Shown in pieces: positions 32,164 through 41,901 of a stretch of DNA of 64,000 nt. How positions within the stretch are numbered: the stretch's first letter is position 1; every line of letters begins with the position of its first letter. The stretch covers positions 205,055-269,054 of the forward strand of contig NZ_FXXN01000023.1 in NCBI RefSeq assembly GCF_900184795.1. The letters run 5' to 3'. The notes beneath the pieces are model-generated. The model worked only from the letters and a program-made list of their open reading frames with translations. It ran no database searches and was not told the DNA's origin. Origin of the DNA: Magnetospirillum sp. 15-1 (lineage in GTDB: Bacteria; Pseudomonadota; Alphaproteobacteria; Rhodospirillales; Magnetospirillaceae). Position numbers and translations under genes: made by a program.

Positions 32164-33621
32164 ATGAAGTCTATAGATAATAAAAATTCAGAACATCATG
32201 ATAAATATACACACTCACATAATGATGTGCAAAATAATGTAAATCAATCATATAAAGTATTTGGGACATATAGGTTTATTTTAGCAATTTTCGTTGTCAT
32301 GAGCCATGCCTCCGCTTGGTGTCAGTCTATCTCACCATTTTTATTGGGAAACATTGGAGTTCTGAGCTTCTTTGTCTTATCCGGCTTTGTGATTGCCGAA
32401 GCAATTGATATTTTTTATAAAAAATCCATATTTAGATATGCAGCCAATAGATTCTTAAAAATATATCCTGGATATTGGTGTGCTGCTATAATGGCTGTAT
32501 TAGTAGGATTTATTTTGGATCGACCACTGCGAATCGATACAGTCTCGATCATTGCAAATATAACAATTATTGCATCATATTTTCATAAATTTAATGGCTT
32601 GCTATATATATCCATCGCATGGGCAGTGGTAACTGAGCTTATATTCTATATACTTTATGGAGCATTTTTTCTCGTCAAACAAAAGGCAAATATTCGCTAT
32701 ATAATAATGGTGTTATTGGCCATATGTTTAATTTCCGTATCAGTTTCTATTGAATTAACGGCTCAGTATTATCGCTGGTATTCGATACTCAGATTCTCTC
32801 CGTACTTCATTTGCGGAGTTACCGGTTATTTTATTCTTGCCAAGGGCAGGAACCAGTTATGGTGGATCATGGTTCCATCACTGGGCGCAATGTTCTTTTC
32901 GTTCTGGAGCTATCAAGGAGGCGGGGCCAGTGCGCTTCCGTCGTTCGTGGTCTTTGTCATATCGCTGGCACTGTTCGGTATTTTGGCGACCGTCAGGGAG
33001 GTTTCTCCCAAATTTGTGCGGCTCGACCGGCGACTGGGTGACTACACCTATGCCATCTATCTCTGTCACATGCCGGTCATCGACATGGTCACCGTGACCG
33101 GATTGTCCGATGGCTCGAAATTCGCCGTTACATTGGCCGTATCCATCGCGGTCGGGATGGCGCTTAACCTATTGGTTGAACGTCCTGTGGCCAGGCTGCG
33201 CAATAAAGTGCGTAAGGTTTCATGGGATCCGGTCGTCGTTACCGGATCATCGACGGAAGTCGTTGCTTCAGTCCCACAGGGACTGACAACGTCTTCCATC
33301 GCTCGGGAGGGGTGTTCATCAACGGCGGCCGAAGGGCCTCAGTCGCCGCCGATGGCCACCGTCTCGCCGAGGCGCAGGGATTCGGCGACCGCGATGGTCG
33401 CCTCGGCGGTTTCGATCAGCTCGGCCTCTTCGATGGGAGCGGGGCCGCCCTTGGTCACGGCCTGGGCGAAGGCGCGTAGCTCGGCGGCATGGCCCTTGTC
33501 CTGGCCGGCGCGGGCCTTTTCCGTCTTGATGGTTCCGCCCGACACCAGACCCAGGCTGAGGAAGTTGTCGATGGTCGCCACCTTGCCGCCGGCGAAGACC
33601 TCGAACCGTTCCTTGGAATAG
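32164..33621 (+). CDS. Acyltransferase-3 family membrane protein, foreign and with antisense tail
   Basis: A 485-residue protein of the OafA/YrhL type that adds acetyl or other acyl groups to surface sugars. It has about ten hydrophobic segments; after a polar Asn/His-rich start the motif FILAIFVVMSHASAW carries the catalytic-type histidine, followed by GNIGVLSFFVLSGFVIAEA and, near residue 300, YTYAIYLCHMPV. The first 700 bases are strongly AT-rich, unlike all neighbours; the last part is GC-rich. The family normally ends soon after LLVERPVARLRNKVRK (near 33215). Here the frame goes on for about 135 codons of low-complexity sequence, with the last 283 bases antisense to the oxidoreductase, so the native stop has probably been lost. 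A ribosome site (GGAAG) precedes the ATG. Confidence 0.8.
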   Translation: MKSIDNKNSEHHDKYTHSHNDVQNNVNQSYKVFGTYRFILAIFVVMSHASAWCQSISPFLLGNIGVLSFFVLSGFVIAEAIDIFYKKSIFRYAANRFLKIYPGYWCAAIMAVLVGFILDRPLRIDTVSIIANITIIASYFHKFNGLLYISIAWAVVTELIFYILYGAFFLVKQKANIRYIIMVLLAICLISVSVSIELTAQYYRWYSILRFSPYFICGVTGYFILAKGRNQLWWIMVPSLGAMFFSFWSYQGGGASALPSFVVFVISLALFGILATVREVSPKFVRLDRRLGDYTYAIYLCHMPVIDMVTVTGLSDGSKFAVTLAVSIAVGMALNLLVERPVARLRNKVRKVSWDPVVVTGSSTEVVASVPQGLTTSSIAREGCSSTAAEGPQSPPMATVSPRRRDSATAMVASAVSISSASSMGAGPPLVTAWAKARSSAAWPLSWPARAFSVLMVPPDTRPRLRKLSMVATLPPAKTSNRSLE

Positions 33622-35504
33622 GCGGTGTCGCCCAGGGCGGTGTAGACGATGTTGGCCAGCGAGCCGTCGGCGAAGTGCAGCGTCACCGCCAGATCGTCGG
33701 CGGCTCCTGCCGCCGGGGTGGCGCATTCGGCCCGCACCTTGGTGATGGGCTGGCCCACATAGGAGCGGGCCAAGTCGATGAAGTGGCACATTTCGCCCAC
33801 CATGCGCCCTCCGCCTTCCTCGGCGGCGTTGACCCAGGATTCGGCGGGCATGGCTCCGGCGTTGACGCGCAGCGTGGCGACACGCGGGCCGGCGGTGCCG
33901 GCGAAATGGCGGCGCAGTGATTCGCTCATGGGGGCGAAGCGGCGGTTGAAACCGACGGTGAAGAAGCCGGCCGAGCCTTGGCGGGCGGTGATCACCTGGG
34001 CCAGCTGGGCGCGGTCCACCGCCAGCGGCTTCTCGACGAAGACACACTTTCCGGCAGCCAGTGCGCGTGACACCATCTCGGCATGGTTGGCGTGCCGGGT
34101 GGCGATCAGTACGGCGTTGATCTCTGGGTTGGCGAACACCAGTTCGGCATCGGTGGCGCAATGACTGAAGCCGTAGCTCTGCTGGCCGTGTTCGGCGTTG
34201 AGACCCCGTTGGGTGACCAAAGTGTGCAGCCGCACATCGGGCATTTTCTTCAGCGCGGGCAGCAGCACCGTACGGGCGAAGGCACCGGCCCCCACCACGC
34301 CCAGGGTGCAATGCCCCGCCGCCGCCTTGGGCTGCGCGAAGACGGGCCGTGCCACCGGGGCGATCGGCACATCGGGATAGGTCAGGACCACGCCCAGATG
34401 GGGCTGGGTATTGCCCATCACCATGGAATAGGCGTCCTCGGCCGCCAGGAAGTCGAAGCGGTGGGTGATCAGCGCCTTCATGTCCAGGCGCCGGATCAGG
34501 CCAGGCCCCATCAGGCGCACGCATTCGGCCAGATTCTCGCTTTCGGTCCAGCGCACGAAGCCGGGCGGATACTTCATGCCCCGGCCCTCGAAATCCTCGT
34601 CGTAGCGGCCCGGGCCGTAAGAGCGCGACACCACCACCGACAATTCCTTCTTCATGAAATCGGCGAAGGGGAATTCGGTGCCGGTCTTGCCCACCAGGGA
34701 AATCCTGGCCCGGTCGCGGGCGATCTGGGCGGCGATTTCCAGCGGCGCCGACGAATCCGTGGCGGCGGCGATCAGCACCGAGTCACAGCCCAGGCCGCGG
34801 GTCATGGCGCGCACTGCCTCGTCCAGGCCGTCGCTCTCCAGGCTGAGGCCCTGCTCGGCGCCCAGGCTCTTGGCCAGCGCCAGGCGGGCTTCATTGTAAT
34901 CCAGCGCCAGCACCCGGCAGCCGGCCAGGGCCAGCAGCTGGCTGGCGATCTGGCCGACCAGACCGACGCCGATGACGGCGACCACGTCGCCCAGCTGGGG
35001 CGACAGATTGCGCACGCCGTGCATGGCGATGGCGGCCAGGGTGCCGAAGCAGGCCTCCTCGTCGTCGATTCCATCGGGAATGGGGGCGGCCAGATTGCGG
35101 GGAACGGAATTCAGCTCGGCATGATTGGCGAGGCCGGCGCCCGCGACCGCCACGCGCTGGCCCACATGGAACTGACCTTCCAGCCCCTTGCCCACGGCCA
35201 TGACGACACCGGCGGCGGAATAGCCCAGAGGCATGGGCTCGTCCAGGCGGGCCAGCACCGCCTGGAAGGTGGCGACGATGCCGTCGCGCCGGGCCTTGTC
35301 CAGCACCTTCTTGACCAGATCGGGCCGGGCCTTGGCTTTGGCCGCCAGGCTCTTGCGGGCGAAATCCACCACCATCCGCTCGGTGCCGGCCGAGATCAGC
35401 GACGCCCGGGTCTGGACCAGCAGGTGACCGGCGCGGACCTGGGGTTCGGGGACGTCCCGAATGGCCAGACGGCCGGTTCGCGCGCTCTGAACGATCTGCT
35501 TCAT
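33339..35504 (-). CDS. Bi-domain oxidoreductase (alcohol-dehydrogenase-like plus Gfo/Idh/MocA)
   Basis: A 721-residue fusion. Residues 1-355 form a medium-chain dehydrogenase fold (GYSAAGVVMAVGKGLEG, VAVIGVGLVGQIASQLLALAG) without the usual zinc ligands clearly visible. Residues about 385-720 form a Gfo/Idh/MocA domain (LGVVGAGAFARTVLLPAL, FVEKPLAVDRAQLAQVI, GEMCHFIDLARSYVG). Such fusions are found in capsule and exopolysaccharide loci, often beside heparinase-like proteins, as here (47631). Probably oxidises or reduces a sugar nucleotide or glycan intermediate. It is the 3' end of a long minus-strand unit and overlaps the tail of the acyltransferase frame on the other strand. Confidence 0.87.
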   Translation of the reverse strand: MKQIVQSARTGRLAIRDVPEPQVRAGHLLVQTRASLISAGTERMVVDFARKSLAAKAKARPDLVKKVLDKARRDGIVATFQAVLARLDEPMPLGYSAAGVVMAVGKGLEGQFHVGQRVAVAGAGLANHAELNSVPRNLAAPIPDGIDDEEACFGTLAAIAMHGVRNLSPQLGDVVAVIGVGLVGQIASQLLALAGCRVLALDYNEARLALAKSLGAEQGLSLESDGLDEAVRAMTRGLGCDSVLIAAATDSSAPLEIAAQIARDRARISLVGKTGTEFPFADFMKKELSVVVSRSYGPGRYDEDFEGRGMKYPPGFVRWTESENLAECVRLMGPGLIRRLDMKALITHRFDFLAAEDAYSMVMGNTQPHLGVVLTYPDVPIAPVARPVFAQPKAAAGHCTLGVVGAGAFARTVLLPALKKMPDVRLHTLVTQRGLNAEHGQQSYGFSHCATDAELVFANPEINAVLIATRHANHAEMVSRALAAGKCVFVEKPLAVDRAQLAQVITARQGSAGFFTVGFNRRFAPMSESLRRHFAGTAGPRVATLRVNAGAMPAESWVNAAEEGGGRMVGEMCHFIDLARSYVGQPITKVRAECATPAAGAADDLAVTLHFADGSLANIVYTALGDTAYSKERFEVFAGGKVATIDNFLSLGLVSGGTIKTEKARAGQDKGHAAELRAFAQAVTKGGPAPIEEAELIETAEATIAVAESLRLGETVAIGGD

Positions 35505-35667
35505 GGTCGATGATTTCGCCGCTGATGAAAGGTGGGCGAGTTTTACAGCGTTTTCACCGTCCGGGTAAAGCGCCGCCGCCGCACGGCATCAGGCGGTAGA
35601 CGAAGAATTGCGCCGGCTGCGCCGCCCCGCAGGTTCAGGGTCCGCGACGGGATGGCCGGCGGCGTGG

Positions 35668-37467
35668 TCACCACCTGCGGGGCGGCGCGGCGCAGCCCAT
35701 CTCCACCAATTGCCAGGACAAAAGGTCGGGCACCTCCGCCCCCGAGCCGAACGAGGATTGGGGACCGGCCACCACCCGGGTGATGCCGTGGGCGCGCAGT
35801 TGGGCCAGGAAGCGGCGGGGGTCGGTGCTGTCGGGGCGGATCTCCACCTCGGACTGGATATAGGGATTGGCCTGCAGCATGGGGACCCGGACCAGATAGT
35901 CGATCTCGCGTACCGGCAGCAGCACTCTGTCGTCCGGCCCCATATGGGTGTTCAGCCACTGGGCCAGAGCGTAGAAATTGACGTTGGCGGCCAGAAAGGC
36001 GTCGCGGTCGCGGCCCTGGGCCAGATAGCGGGCGAATTTGACGGAAAACACCCCCGCTCCCGCCAGTTGCAGGGCCAGAACCACGGCCATGCCCAGCCAC
36101 AGACTGGCCCCAAAGCGCCAGTGCCGGGCCGCCGACCGCGCCGCCGCCAGCAGCGCCACCAGCAATGGCGGCAACAGGGGCAGCAGATGGCGGACCCGCT
36201 GGGACGGCCCCAGGAAGAACCACAATCCATAGGTGACCAGGATCACCAGGGCGGTGGCGGTCAGGGGATGGCCGGCCAGCCGTTCGCGCCGGCGCCATGC
36301 GGCGGCCACGGCCAGGGGCAGCAGCAGCAGCCCCAGCAGGCCGAAGCCGGTGCGGCCGGATTCGAACACCGGATGACCCTGGAGGGTGGCGACGACGGGA
36401 TAGGCCAGCAGCCAGAAGGCCGAGCGCGGCACGCCCAGCTCCATGGGCGACAGGCTGGCGGCCATATAGGCCGCCTGCGCGCCGTTCCAGGCGGTTTGGG
36501 GCGTATAGGCAATTCGGCCGTACAGCAGGGGAAAGACCGGATCACCGGTATTCCAGGCGTTCCAGCCGTACCATTGCCCGCCCATGAGCAGCAGCGCCAC
36601 CCCGAAGACCAGGGCCCCCCGGATGCCGTTCCGCCCCGACAGCACCGCCACGCCGCAGACGAAGGCGGGCAGCAGGCCGGTATACTTGCTGGCCACCAGG
36701 AAGCCGCAGGCCAGACCGGCGACCAGGGCGGGGGCAAGGGCGCCGGGTGTCCGCGCTTCGATGGCGGCCACCACCGCCACCAGCACGAACATGGCGGTGC
36801 GGGGCTCCACCTGACCGGTGCCGCCGGCATAGAGCATGGCCGGCAGGCTGAGCACCACCGCCGCCAGGGCCAGGGACCAGTCCAGGGGCAGATGGCGCCG
36901 CGCCAGTCCATAGGTCAGCAGGCCGATGCCCCAGCCGCTGACCATGCACCACAGGGTCAGGGCCTGCTCGCCGCCCAGGGCCAGGGCGGCCAGATAGGTC
37001 ATCTGCACCAGTTGCGGCGAGGCGGAATCCAGGGCGCGCTCGATGAACAGAAGATGCCCGGCGTCCAGGATGCGGCGGGGCAGGGCGAAGTGATAGGCCA
37101 GGCTGTCGGCATCGGCGGGCGGCGCCAGGGCCTCCAGCCCGTCCAGAGCCATGATCAGCGCCAGGACCGCCAGGACGATCCAGGCCCGCCACGACCACGC
37201 CCCACGTTCGGCTTTACCGTCGCGCAACGCCAACAGGCCGGGTAGGGCCAGGACGCAGCAGGCGGCGATGGCCCAGGGCTGCAGCCAGCCCAGCAGGGCC
37301 AGCCAGAATATCAGCCAGCCCAGCAGGCCGAAGCCCAGGGCGAAGGACCAGCCCAGGCCCTCGGCCCGGCCCAGGCGCCCCAGCAGCCCGGCGGCGCGCA
37401 AGGCCGCCGCGCCGGCGCCCAGGCAGAACAGGGTCAGGGCGGTGACCGCCAGCAAGGCCGTCATCAT
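35668..37467 (-). CDS. GT-C/GT39-like membrane protein
   Basis: A 599-residue polytopic membrane protein with about ten helices, a PADADSLAYHFALPRRIL loop (the acidic first loop of GT-C enzymes) and a C-terminal soluble part with IDYLVRVPMLQANPYIQSE. It resembles the membrane protein of 49745-51606. The ATG at 37467 overlaps the previous stop (ATGA); the frame is open much further upstream but only as a shadow of the next gene. After the stop at 35668 another frame reads QVVTTPPAIPSRTLNL and the original frame later AQFFVYRL, which looks like continuing protein, so a small frameshift near the C-terminus is possible. Probably transfers a sugar from a polyprenyl donor on the periplasmic side. 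Confidence 0.75.
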   Translation of the reverse strand: MMTALLAVTALTLFCLGAGAAALRAAGLLGRLGRAEGLGWSFALGFGLLGWLIFWLALLGWLQPWAIAACCVLALPGLLALRDGKAERGAWSWRAWIVLAVLALIMALDGLEALAPPADADSLAYHFALPRRILDAGHLLFIERALDSASPQLVQMTYLAALALGGEQALTLWCMVSGWGIGLLTYGLARRHLPLDWSLALAAVVLSLPAMLYAGGTGQVEPRTAMFVLVAVVAAIEARTPGALAPALVAGLACGFLVASKYTGLLPAFVCGVAVLSGRNGIRGALVFGVALLLMGGQWYGWNAWNTGDPVFPLLYGRIAYTPQTAWNGAQAAYMAASLSPMELGVPRSAFWLLAYPVVATLQGHPVFESGRTGFGLLGLLLLPLAVAAAWRRRERLAGHPLTATALVILVTYGLWFFLGPSQRVRHLLPLLPPLLVALLAAARSAARHWRFGASLWLGMAVVLALQLAGAGVFSVKFARYLAQGRDRDAFLAANVNFYALAQWLNTHMGPDDRVLLPVREIDYLVRVPMLQANPYIQSEVEIRPDSTDPRRFLAQLRAHGITRVVAGPQSSFGSGAEVPDLLSWQLVEMGCAAPPRRW

Positions 37468-38807
37468 CGCAGCACCCCCAGGATGGCCGGGGCCATGTCC
37501 AGGAACTGGCGCAGATAGGCGAGGATGATACCGGCGATCCACACGGAGGCCAGGACCGGGATCAGGCGGTACCCGCAGGGGGCGGCGGCCTGGGCCGACA
37601 TCAGAATCTCCTCCAGCCGCTCCGCCTGGGCGTCCCAGGTGAAACCGGCCAGGCGGTCGCGGTCGGCGACGGGCGGCCCGTCCCGTTCCTCCCAGGCCCG
37701 GTCGAGGGCCAGGGCCAGGGTGGCGGGGTCGGCGCAGGACGACAGGCGGCCGCCGGCGGCTTCGGCCAGGGCCAGGGCTTCGGGGATCTCCTCGGGGATG
37801 CAGGCCACCGGGCGGCCGACGGCCATCAGCTCCAGCAGCTTGTGGTGAAAGGAATCGGCGCTGCCGGTGTGGCGGGCATAAAGATTGAGAAAAGCGCCGC
37901 GCTGCAGCCCAACCAGTTCGGCCAGGGGCAGGAACCCGCGGATATCCAGGCGGCACAGCCCGTCCAGGCGCCCGGCCGCCCGCTCCATGCGGTTGCGGTC
38001 GCCGCCGGCATAGGTGAACACCACCTTGGCTCGGGCTTGCCGCCCGGCCCGGGCCAGCCACAGGCGCACCCCCTCCGCCACGGCCTCGGCGCCGGCCTCG
38101 GAATACAGGCTGCCGGTGACGGTTATCCGCCGCGCCGGCTGATCGGAATCGTCGGCATGGTCCAGCAGGGCGGCGGGAAAGCCGCTGAACACCGTCTGGC
38201 GCGGTTGGCTGAAATGCTTGCCGGTATGGGCGAGATGGGCGGCGGACAGGCCGGTCAGCCCGGCGCAATCGCCATACCGCCAGGCCAGCAGGGGCCGCAG
38301 CGGGGCGGGAATGAAGATATCCCAGGCATCCTTGATGTCGGCCACCCAGGGGCTGCCGGCGGCCCGCGCCACGCCCTGGGCGATCTTCCAGGCATCGGTG
38401 TTGCCGAAGGTGCCCCAGACCACGTCGGGACGGAAATGTTCGGCCAGGATCGGCCACAAAGGCTGCGTCGCCCGTGTCCAGTCGGAAAAGACGCCGCCTT
38501 CCACCCCATAGTTCCAGCCGATCAGGGCCAGGCGCAGGGGCCGGGGCAGGCGCCCGCCGCGCTGGGCTTGCAGCAGCGGCGAAGGGCACGGCGGGCAGGC
38601 CAGCGGGAACGGCCGGCTCCAGTCATGGCCGTCCAGGGCGGCGGCCAGCCCATCCGGGTCGGGGGCGGGGTCCCGCGGGGTCAGGCTCTGGGTCAGCAGC
38701 ACGATCCGGTGGCCGCGCCGCGCCATGGCCTGGGCGAATTCCCGCACCCGCACGGCGCCAACATGATTCGTTTCGGGATGAAGATGACTGACGAAGACGG
38801 CGCGCAT
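37464..38807 (-). CDS. Glycosyltransferase, GT4-like
   Basis: A 447-residue GT-B glycosyltransferase. N-terminus MRAVFVSHLHPETNHVGAVRVREFAQAMARRGH is the usual acceptor-side start; VADIKDAWDIF and the later EEIPEALALAEAAGG (donor-side E-x7-E-type region) fit the class. The last 30 residues form one hydrophobic segment (LIPVLASVWIAGIILAYL), suggesting membrane anchoring. It starts at ATG 38807, three bases after the amidotransferase gene, and overlaps the following membrane protein gene by ATGA. Confidence 0.8.
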   Translation of the reverse strand: MRAVFVSHLHPETNHVGAVRVREFAQAMARRGHRIVLLTQSLTPRDPAPDPDGLAAALDGHDWSRPFPLACPPCPSPLLQAQRGGRLPRPLRLALIGWNYGVEGGVFSDWTRATQPLWPILAEHFRPDVVWGTFGNTDAWKIAQGVARAAGSPWVADIKDAWDIFIPAPLRPLLAWRYGDCAGLTGLSAAHLAHTGKHFSQPRQTVFSGFPAALLDHADDSDQPARRITVTGSLYSEAGAEAVAEGVRLWLARAGRQARAKVVFTYAGGDRNRMERAAGRLDGLCRLDIRGFLPLAELVGLQRGAFLNLYARHTGSADSFHHKLLELMAVGRPVACIPEEIPEALALAEAAGGRLSSCADPATLALALDRAWEERDGPPVADRDRLAGFTWDAQAERLEEILMSAQAAAPCGYRLIPVLASVWIAGIILAYLRQFLDMAPAILGVLR

Positions 38808-38810
38808 GGC

Positions 38811-40691
38811 TCAATCCGCCAGAAGTTTGGTCTTGGGCAGCGCGGCCACCCGGTCGAGGAAATACACTCTCCAGGCCTCGGCCATCAATGGCCGCCACGG
38901 CACCCAGGCCAGATGGCTCTCGCCCGCCTGGAAGCGGGACAGGGCGCGCCGCCACCACTTGACCCGCCACACGCCCGAGGCGCCGAAGCCGGGATCGTGG
39001 ATGACCTTGGCCGCGTGTTGGGCCAGCCCGGCGGCGAACCAGTGCTCCTGGGGCGGCAGGAAGCCCTGCTTGTTCCAGCGGGTGCGGATGGGTTCGGGCA
39101 GGATGCCGCGCATGGCTTCGCGCAGGATTCGCTTGGTCTGGGCCTCGCCCATCAGGTGGGTGGCAGGCAGGCCCTGGGCGAATTCCGCCAGCCGGTGGTC
39201 GCAGAAGGGCAGCCGCACCTCGCGGGAATGGGCCATTGAATTGCGGTCGCCATAGCGCAGCAGGACGGGCAGATGGCCGTTGAAGCTGTCATGGGCAAAT
39301 TGTTCGTTGAGCGACGCGGTCTCGTCGCCGCCGCTCTCCAGCCCGGCCACCAGATCAGGGGTGATGCCGAGGCGCAGGTCCGAGCCGCGCCCGGTCAGGT
39401 CCGAGGCCAGACGCCGCAATCCCAGGGGCAGGACCCGGCCCAGGCTTTCCCGCCGCCCGGCCAGGGCCTGGGGATAGCGGGCGCGGATCATGGGCTCCTC
39501 GGCCCGTCGCCCGGCGGGGGACAATCCGGCGAGGTAGCGGCGGAAATACTGTTCGTAGCCACCCAGCAGCTCATCGGCGCCCTGGCCGTCCAACAGCACC
39601 GTCACCCCGGCCTCGCGGGCGAGGCGGAACACCCGGTACTGGGCGTATTGGCTGGTGCTGCCCACGGGGAGCTCGTTGGCCCAGGCAAAATCGGCCAGAT
39701 CGGCCAGGAAGCCGGCGCCATCGGGTTCGACCACGTGGGAGACGGCGCCGGTGGCATCCAGCACCTGTCTGGCGTGCTCCCATTCGTCGGATTTGGTGCC
39801 GGGAAAGCGGCCGGTGAAGACGTGATAGGGAACATCCGCTCCCAGCAGGCGGCGGGCGATGCAGACGATGGCGGACGAATCCAGTCCCCCCGACAGGCAC
39901 GATCCCACCGGCACATCGGCCCGAAGGCGCAGCCGCACGGAATCCGTCAGCAGGTCGCGGAACCGCTCCGCCGTCTCGGTCAGGGTCAGGCGGGCGGCTT
40001 CGGGGTCGGGGTGCAAATCCCAATAGCGGTCGATGCGCCGCTCCAGGCTGTTCAGGCCTACCACCATGCGCTCACCCGGCAGCAACTGGGTGATGGCGGG
40101 AAACAGGGTGGCGCGGTGATCGTCCAGGCCGCCATCGGGATTGATCAGGAAGCGGGCCAGGGGCCGCTTTTCGAAGGCGGCGAAAAGTTCAGCCAGGGCC
40201 AGCAGGGCCTTGTATTCCGAGGCAAAAGCCAAAAAGCCGTTGCCGGTGGCGAACAGGAAGGGCTTTTCGCCATAACGGTCGCGGGCGGCGAACAGTACCC
40301 GCGCCTTCAGGTCGATCAGGGCGAAGGCGAACATGCCGTTGAAGCGGGCCGGGCAATCGGCGCCCCAATGGCGCCAGGCCTCGAGGATGACCTCGGGATC
40401 CGAGGCGCCGTCGAACCGTGCCCCCAGGGCCGTCAGCTCGGCCCGCAGCTCGATGTAATTATAGATGTCGCCGTTGAAGACGATGACCAGGCCGTCCTTT
40501 TCCATGGGCTGGTGGCCGCCGCTGCTGGTGTCGATCACCGACAGGCGGCGGTGGCCCAGCACGGCGCGCCCGTCCGCCGCACTCCACAGGCCGTGATCGT
40601 CGGGACCGCGATGGGCCAGCAGCGCCGTCATGGCGGCGACCGCTTCGGGGCGCAGGGGGCGCAGGCCGATGGCTCCGGCGATGCCGTACAT
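38811..40691 (-). CDS. Asparagine-synthetase-like protein lacking the glutaminase cysteine
   Basis: A 626-residue AsnB-type protein. The Ntn glutaminase domain starts MYGIAGAIGLRPL: the catalytic cysteine that must follow Met1 is a tyrosine (codon TAC instead of TGC), while RGPDDHG and the later GDIYNYIELR are conserved. The synthetase half has an intact pyrophosphate loop, GSCLSGGLDSSAIV. It probably still adenylates a carboxylate and uses free ammonia, or takes no part in amide formation. Among four such paralogues in this locus it is the only one with this loss. Lies between the flippase gene (one base) and a glycosyltransferase. Confidence 0.88.
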   Translation of the reverse strand: MYGIAGAIGLRPLRPEAVAAMTALLAHRGPDDHGLWSAADGRAVLGHRRLSVIDTSSGGHQPMEKDGLVIVFNGDIYNYIELRAELTALGARFDGASDPEVILEAWRHWGADCPARFNGMFAFALIDLKARVLFAARDRYGEKPFLFATGNGFLAFASEYKALLALAELFAAFEKRPLARFLINPDGGLDDHRATLFPAITQLLPGERMVVGLNSLERRIDRYWDLHPDPEAARLTLTETAERFRDLLTDSVRLRLRADVPVGSCLSGGLDSSAIVCIARRLLGADVPYHVFTGRFPGTKSDEWEHARQVLDATGAVSHVVEPDGAGFLADLADFAWANELPVGSTSQYAQYRVFRLAREAGVTVLLDGQGADELLGGYEQYFRRYLAGLSPAGRRAEEPMIRARYPQALAGRRESLGRVLPLGLRRLASDLTGRGSDLRLGITPDLVAGLESGGDETASLNEQFAHDSFNGHLPVLLRYGDRNSMAHSREVRLPFCDHRLAEFAQGLPATHLMGEAQTKRILREAMRGILPEPIRTRWNKQGFLPPQEHWFAAGLAQHAAKVIHDPGFGASGVWRVKWWRRALSRFQAGESHLAWVPWRPLMAEAWRVYFLDRVAALPKTKLLAD

Positions 40692-40692
40692 C

Positions 40693-41901
40693 TCAGCGCT
40701 CCTCGCGGCGGCGCAGCAGCGCCTCGGTCAGGGTGAAGGCGGCGATGGCGGCCACCGACAGGCCGAGGGCGGCGCCCATGGCCGGGTCGGCCTGGGCCAG
40801 GGCGAGGCCCAGGCCCAGCCCGCCATACTGGCACAGCCGCCCGGCCATCAGCGGTAGGGTCAGCCCCCCGGCCAGGGCGTAGGAACGGCCGATCTCGAAC
40901 AGGGTGTTGAAGAGTATGAAGCCGCCCAGCGCCGCCAGCAGCGGCGCCGCCGCGCGCCAATTCTCGCAGAACAGCCAGGGCACCACCGGGTCGGCGAACA
41001 GGCACTGCCCTTCGGCGGCGGCGATGGCCAGGGGCAGCGCCACCATCACCAGCAGACGGCGGCGGCCGGCGGTCTTTTCCCCGGCATCGGTGGTCTGGCC
41101 GAACCAGGTGCCGGCCACGCGGGTCACCATGGGCGCCAGCACTTGATGGCGAACCCCGGCCAGACGCTGGGCCTGGGCCAGCAGGCCGGCGGCGCGCTCG
41201 CCGCCCAGGGCGGCGGTGCAAAGAATGACGACCCGGGCGAGGGCTCCCTCCAACACGCCATCGGCCCAGGCCCCCCGGGCTTCGGCCAGCACACCCCGCC
41301 ATTCGGCGGCGCTGGGCCAGACCAGGGGATGGAGGGTGAGGGCGCTGGCCCGGCCCAGGGCGGCGGCCTGGACCAGGGCCGCGACGATCTCGCGCAGGTA
41401 CAAAGACAGGGCGCCCAGGCCGGTCAGAACCGCCACCACCGACACGGCATGGCCGGTCAGGGAGGTGGCGGTCTCACAGATGGCGATGCGGCCATAGGCC
41501 ATGGAGCGCTCAAAGAACGCCTTGTTGAGGTTCAGCCAGTGGGCCAGCCCGATGGCGGCCAGCAGGCTCAATTCCAGCGGCCCGGCATCCTCGGCGAGGG
41601 CCAGCCACAGGGCGGCGCCCAGCGTCACAAGAATCGTTTCGATAACGGAAATGCTATGATAGACCGCCAGACGGCGGGAGTCCAATCCGGCTTCGGGATA
41701 CCGGATGATCAAGATATTGGTCCGCAGTGACGCCATGACCAGGGCCAGATTGACGGTGGCCAGGATGACGGGGAAGCGGCCGAAATCTTCGGGCACAACA
41801 AAGCGCACCAGCAGCAGGTTGGCGGCAAAACCGGCGGCGGCCTGGGCGGCGTTGCCGCCGGCCAGGGCCCGCCCGCCCGCCCGTGCCAGCTTGATCAGCA
41901 T
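40693..41901 (-). CDS. Wzx-like polysaccharide flippase
   Basis: A 402-residue membrane protein with about twelve helices and the MATE/Wzx pattern: N-terminal GGNAAQAAAGFAANLLLVRFVVPEDFGRF and the LAQAQRLAGVRHQVLAPMVTRVAG segment in the middle. It would move polyprenyl-linked glycan units across the inner membrane. The ATG at 41901 overlaps the end of the preceding amidotransferase by seven bases; a longer upstream frame is a shadow. Assigned from fold pattern, since Wzx sequences vary strongly. Confidence 0.82.
   Translation of the reverse strand: MLIKLARAGGRALAGGNAAQAAAGFAANLLLVRFVVPEDFGRFPVILATVNLALVMASLRTNILIIRYPEAGLDSRRLAVYHSISVIETILVTLGAALWLALAEDAGPLELSLLAAIGLAHWLNLNKAFFERSMAYGRIAICETATSLTGHAVSVVAVLTGLGALSLYLREIVAALVQAAALGRASALTLHPLVWPSAAEWRGVLAEARGAWADGVLEGALARVVILCTAALGGERAAGLLAQAQRLAGVRHQVLAPMVTRVAGTWFGQTTDAGEKTAGRRRLLVMVALPLAIAAAEGQCLFADPVVPWLFCENWRAAAPLLAALGGFILFNTLFEIGRSYALAGGLTLPLMAGRLCQYGGLGLGLALAQADPAMGAALGLSVAAIAAFTLTEALLRRREER

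Noticed and set aside
35668-38589. One continuous minus-strand frame of 973 codons across two genes
   Set aside because: Upstream of 37467 the frame only shadows the glycosyltransferase read in another frame; the ATGA junction at 37464-37467 marks two genes.
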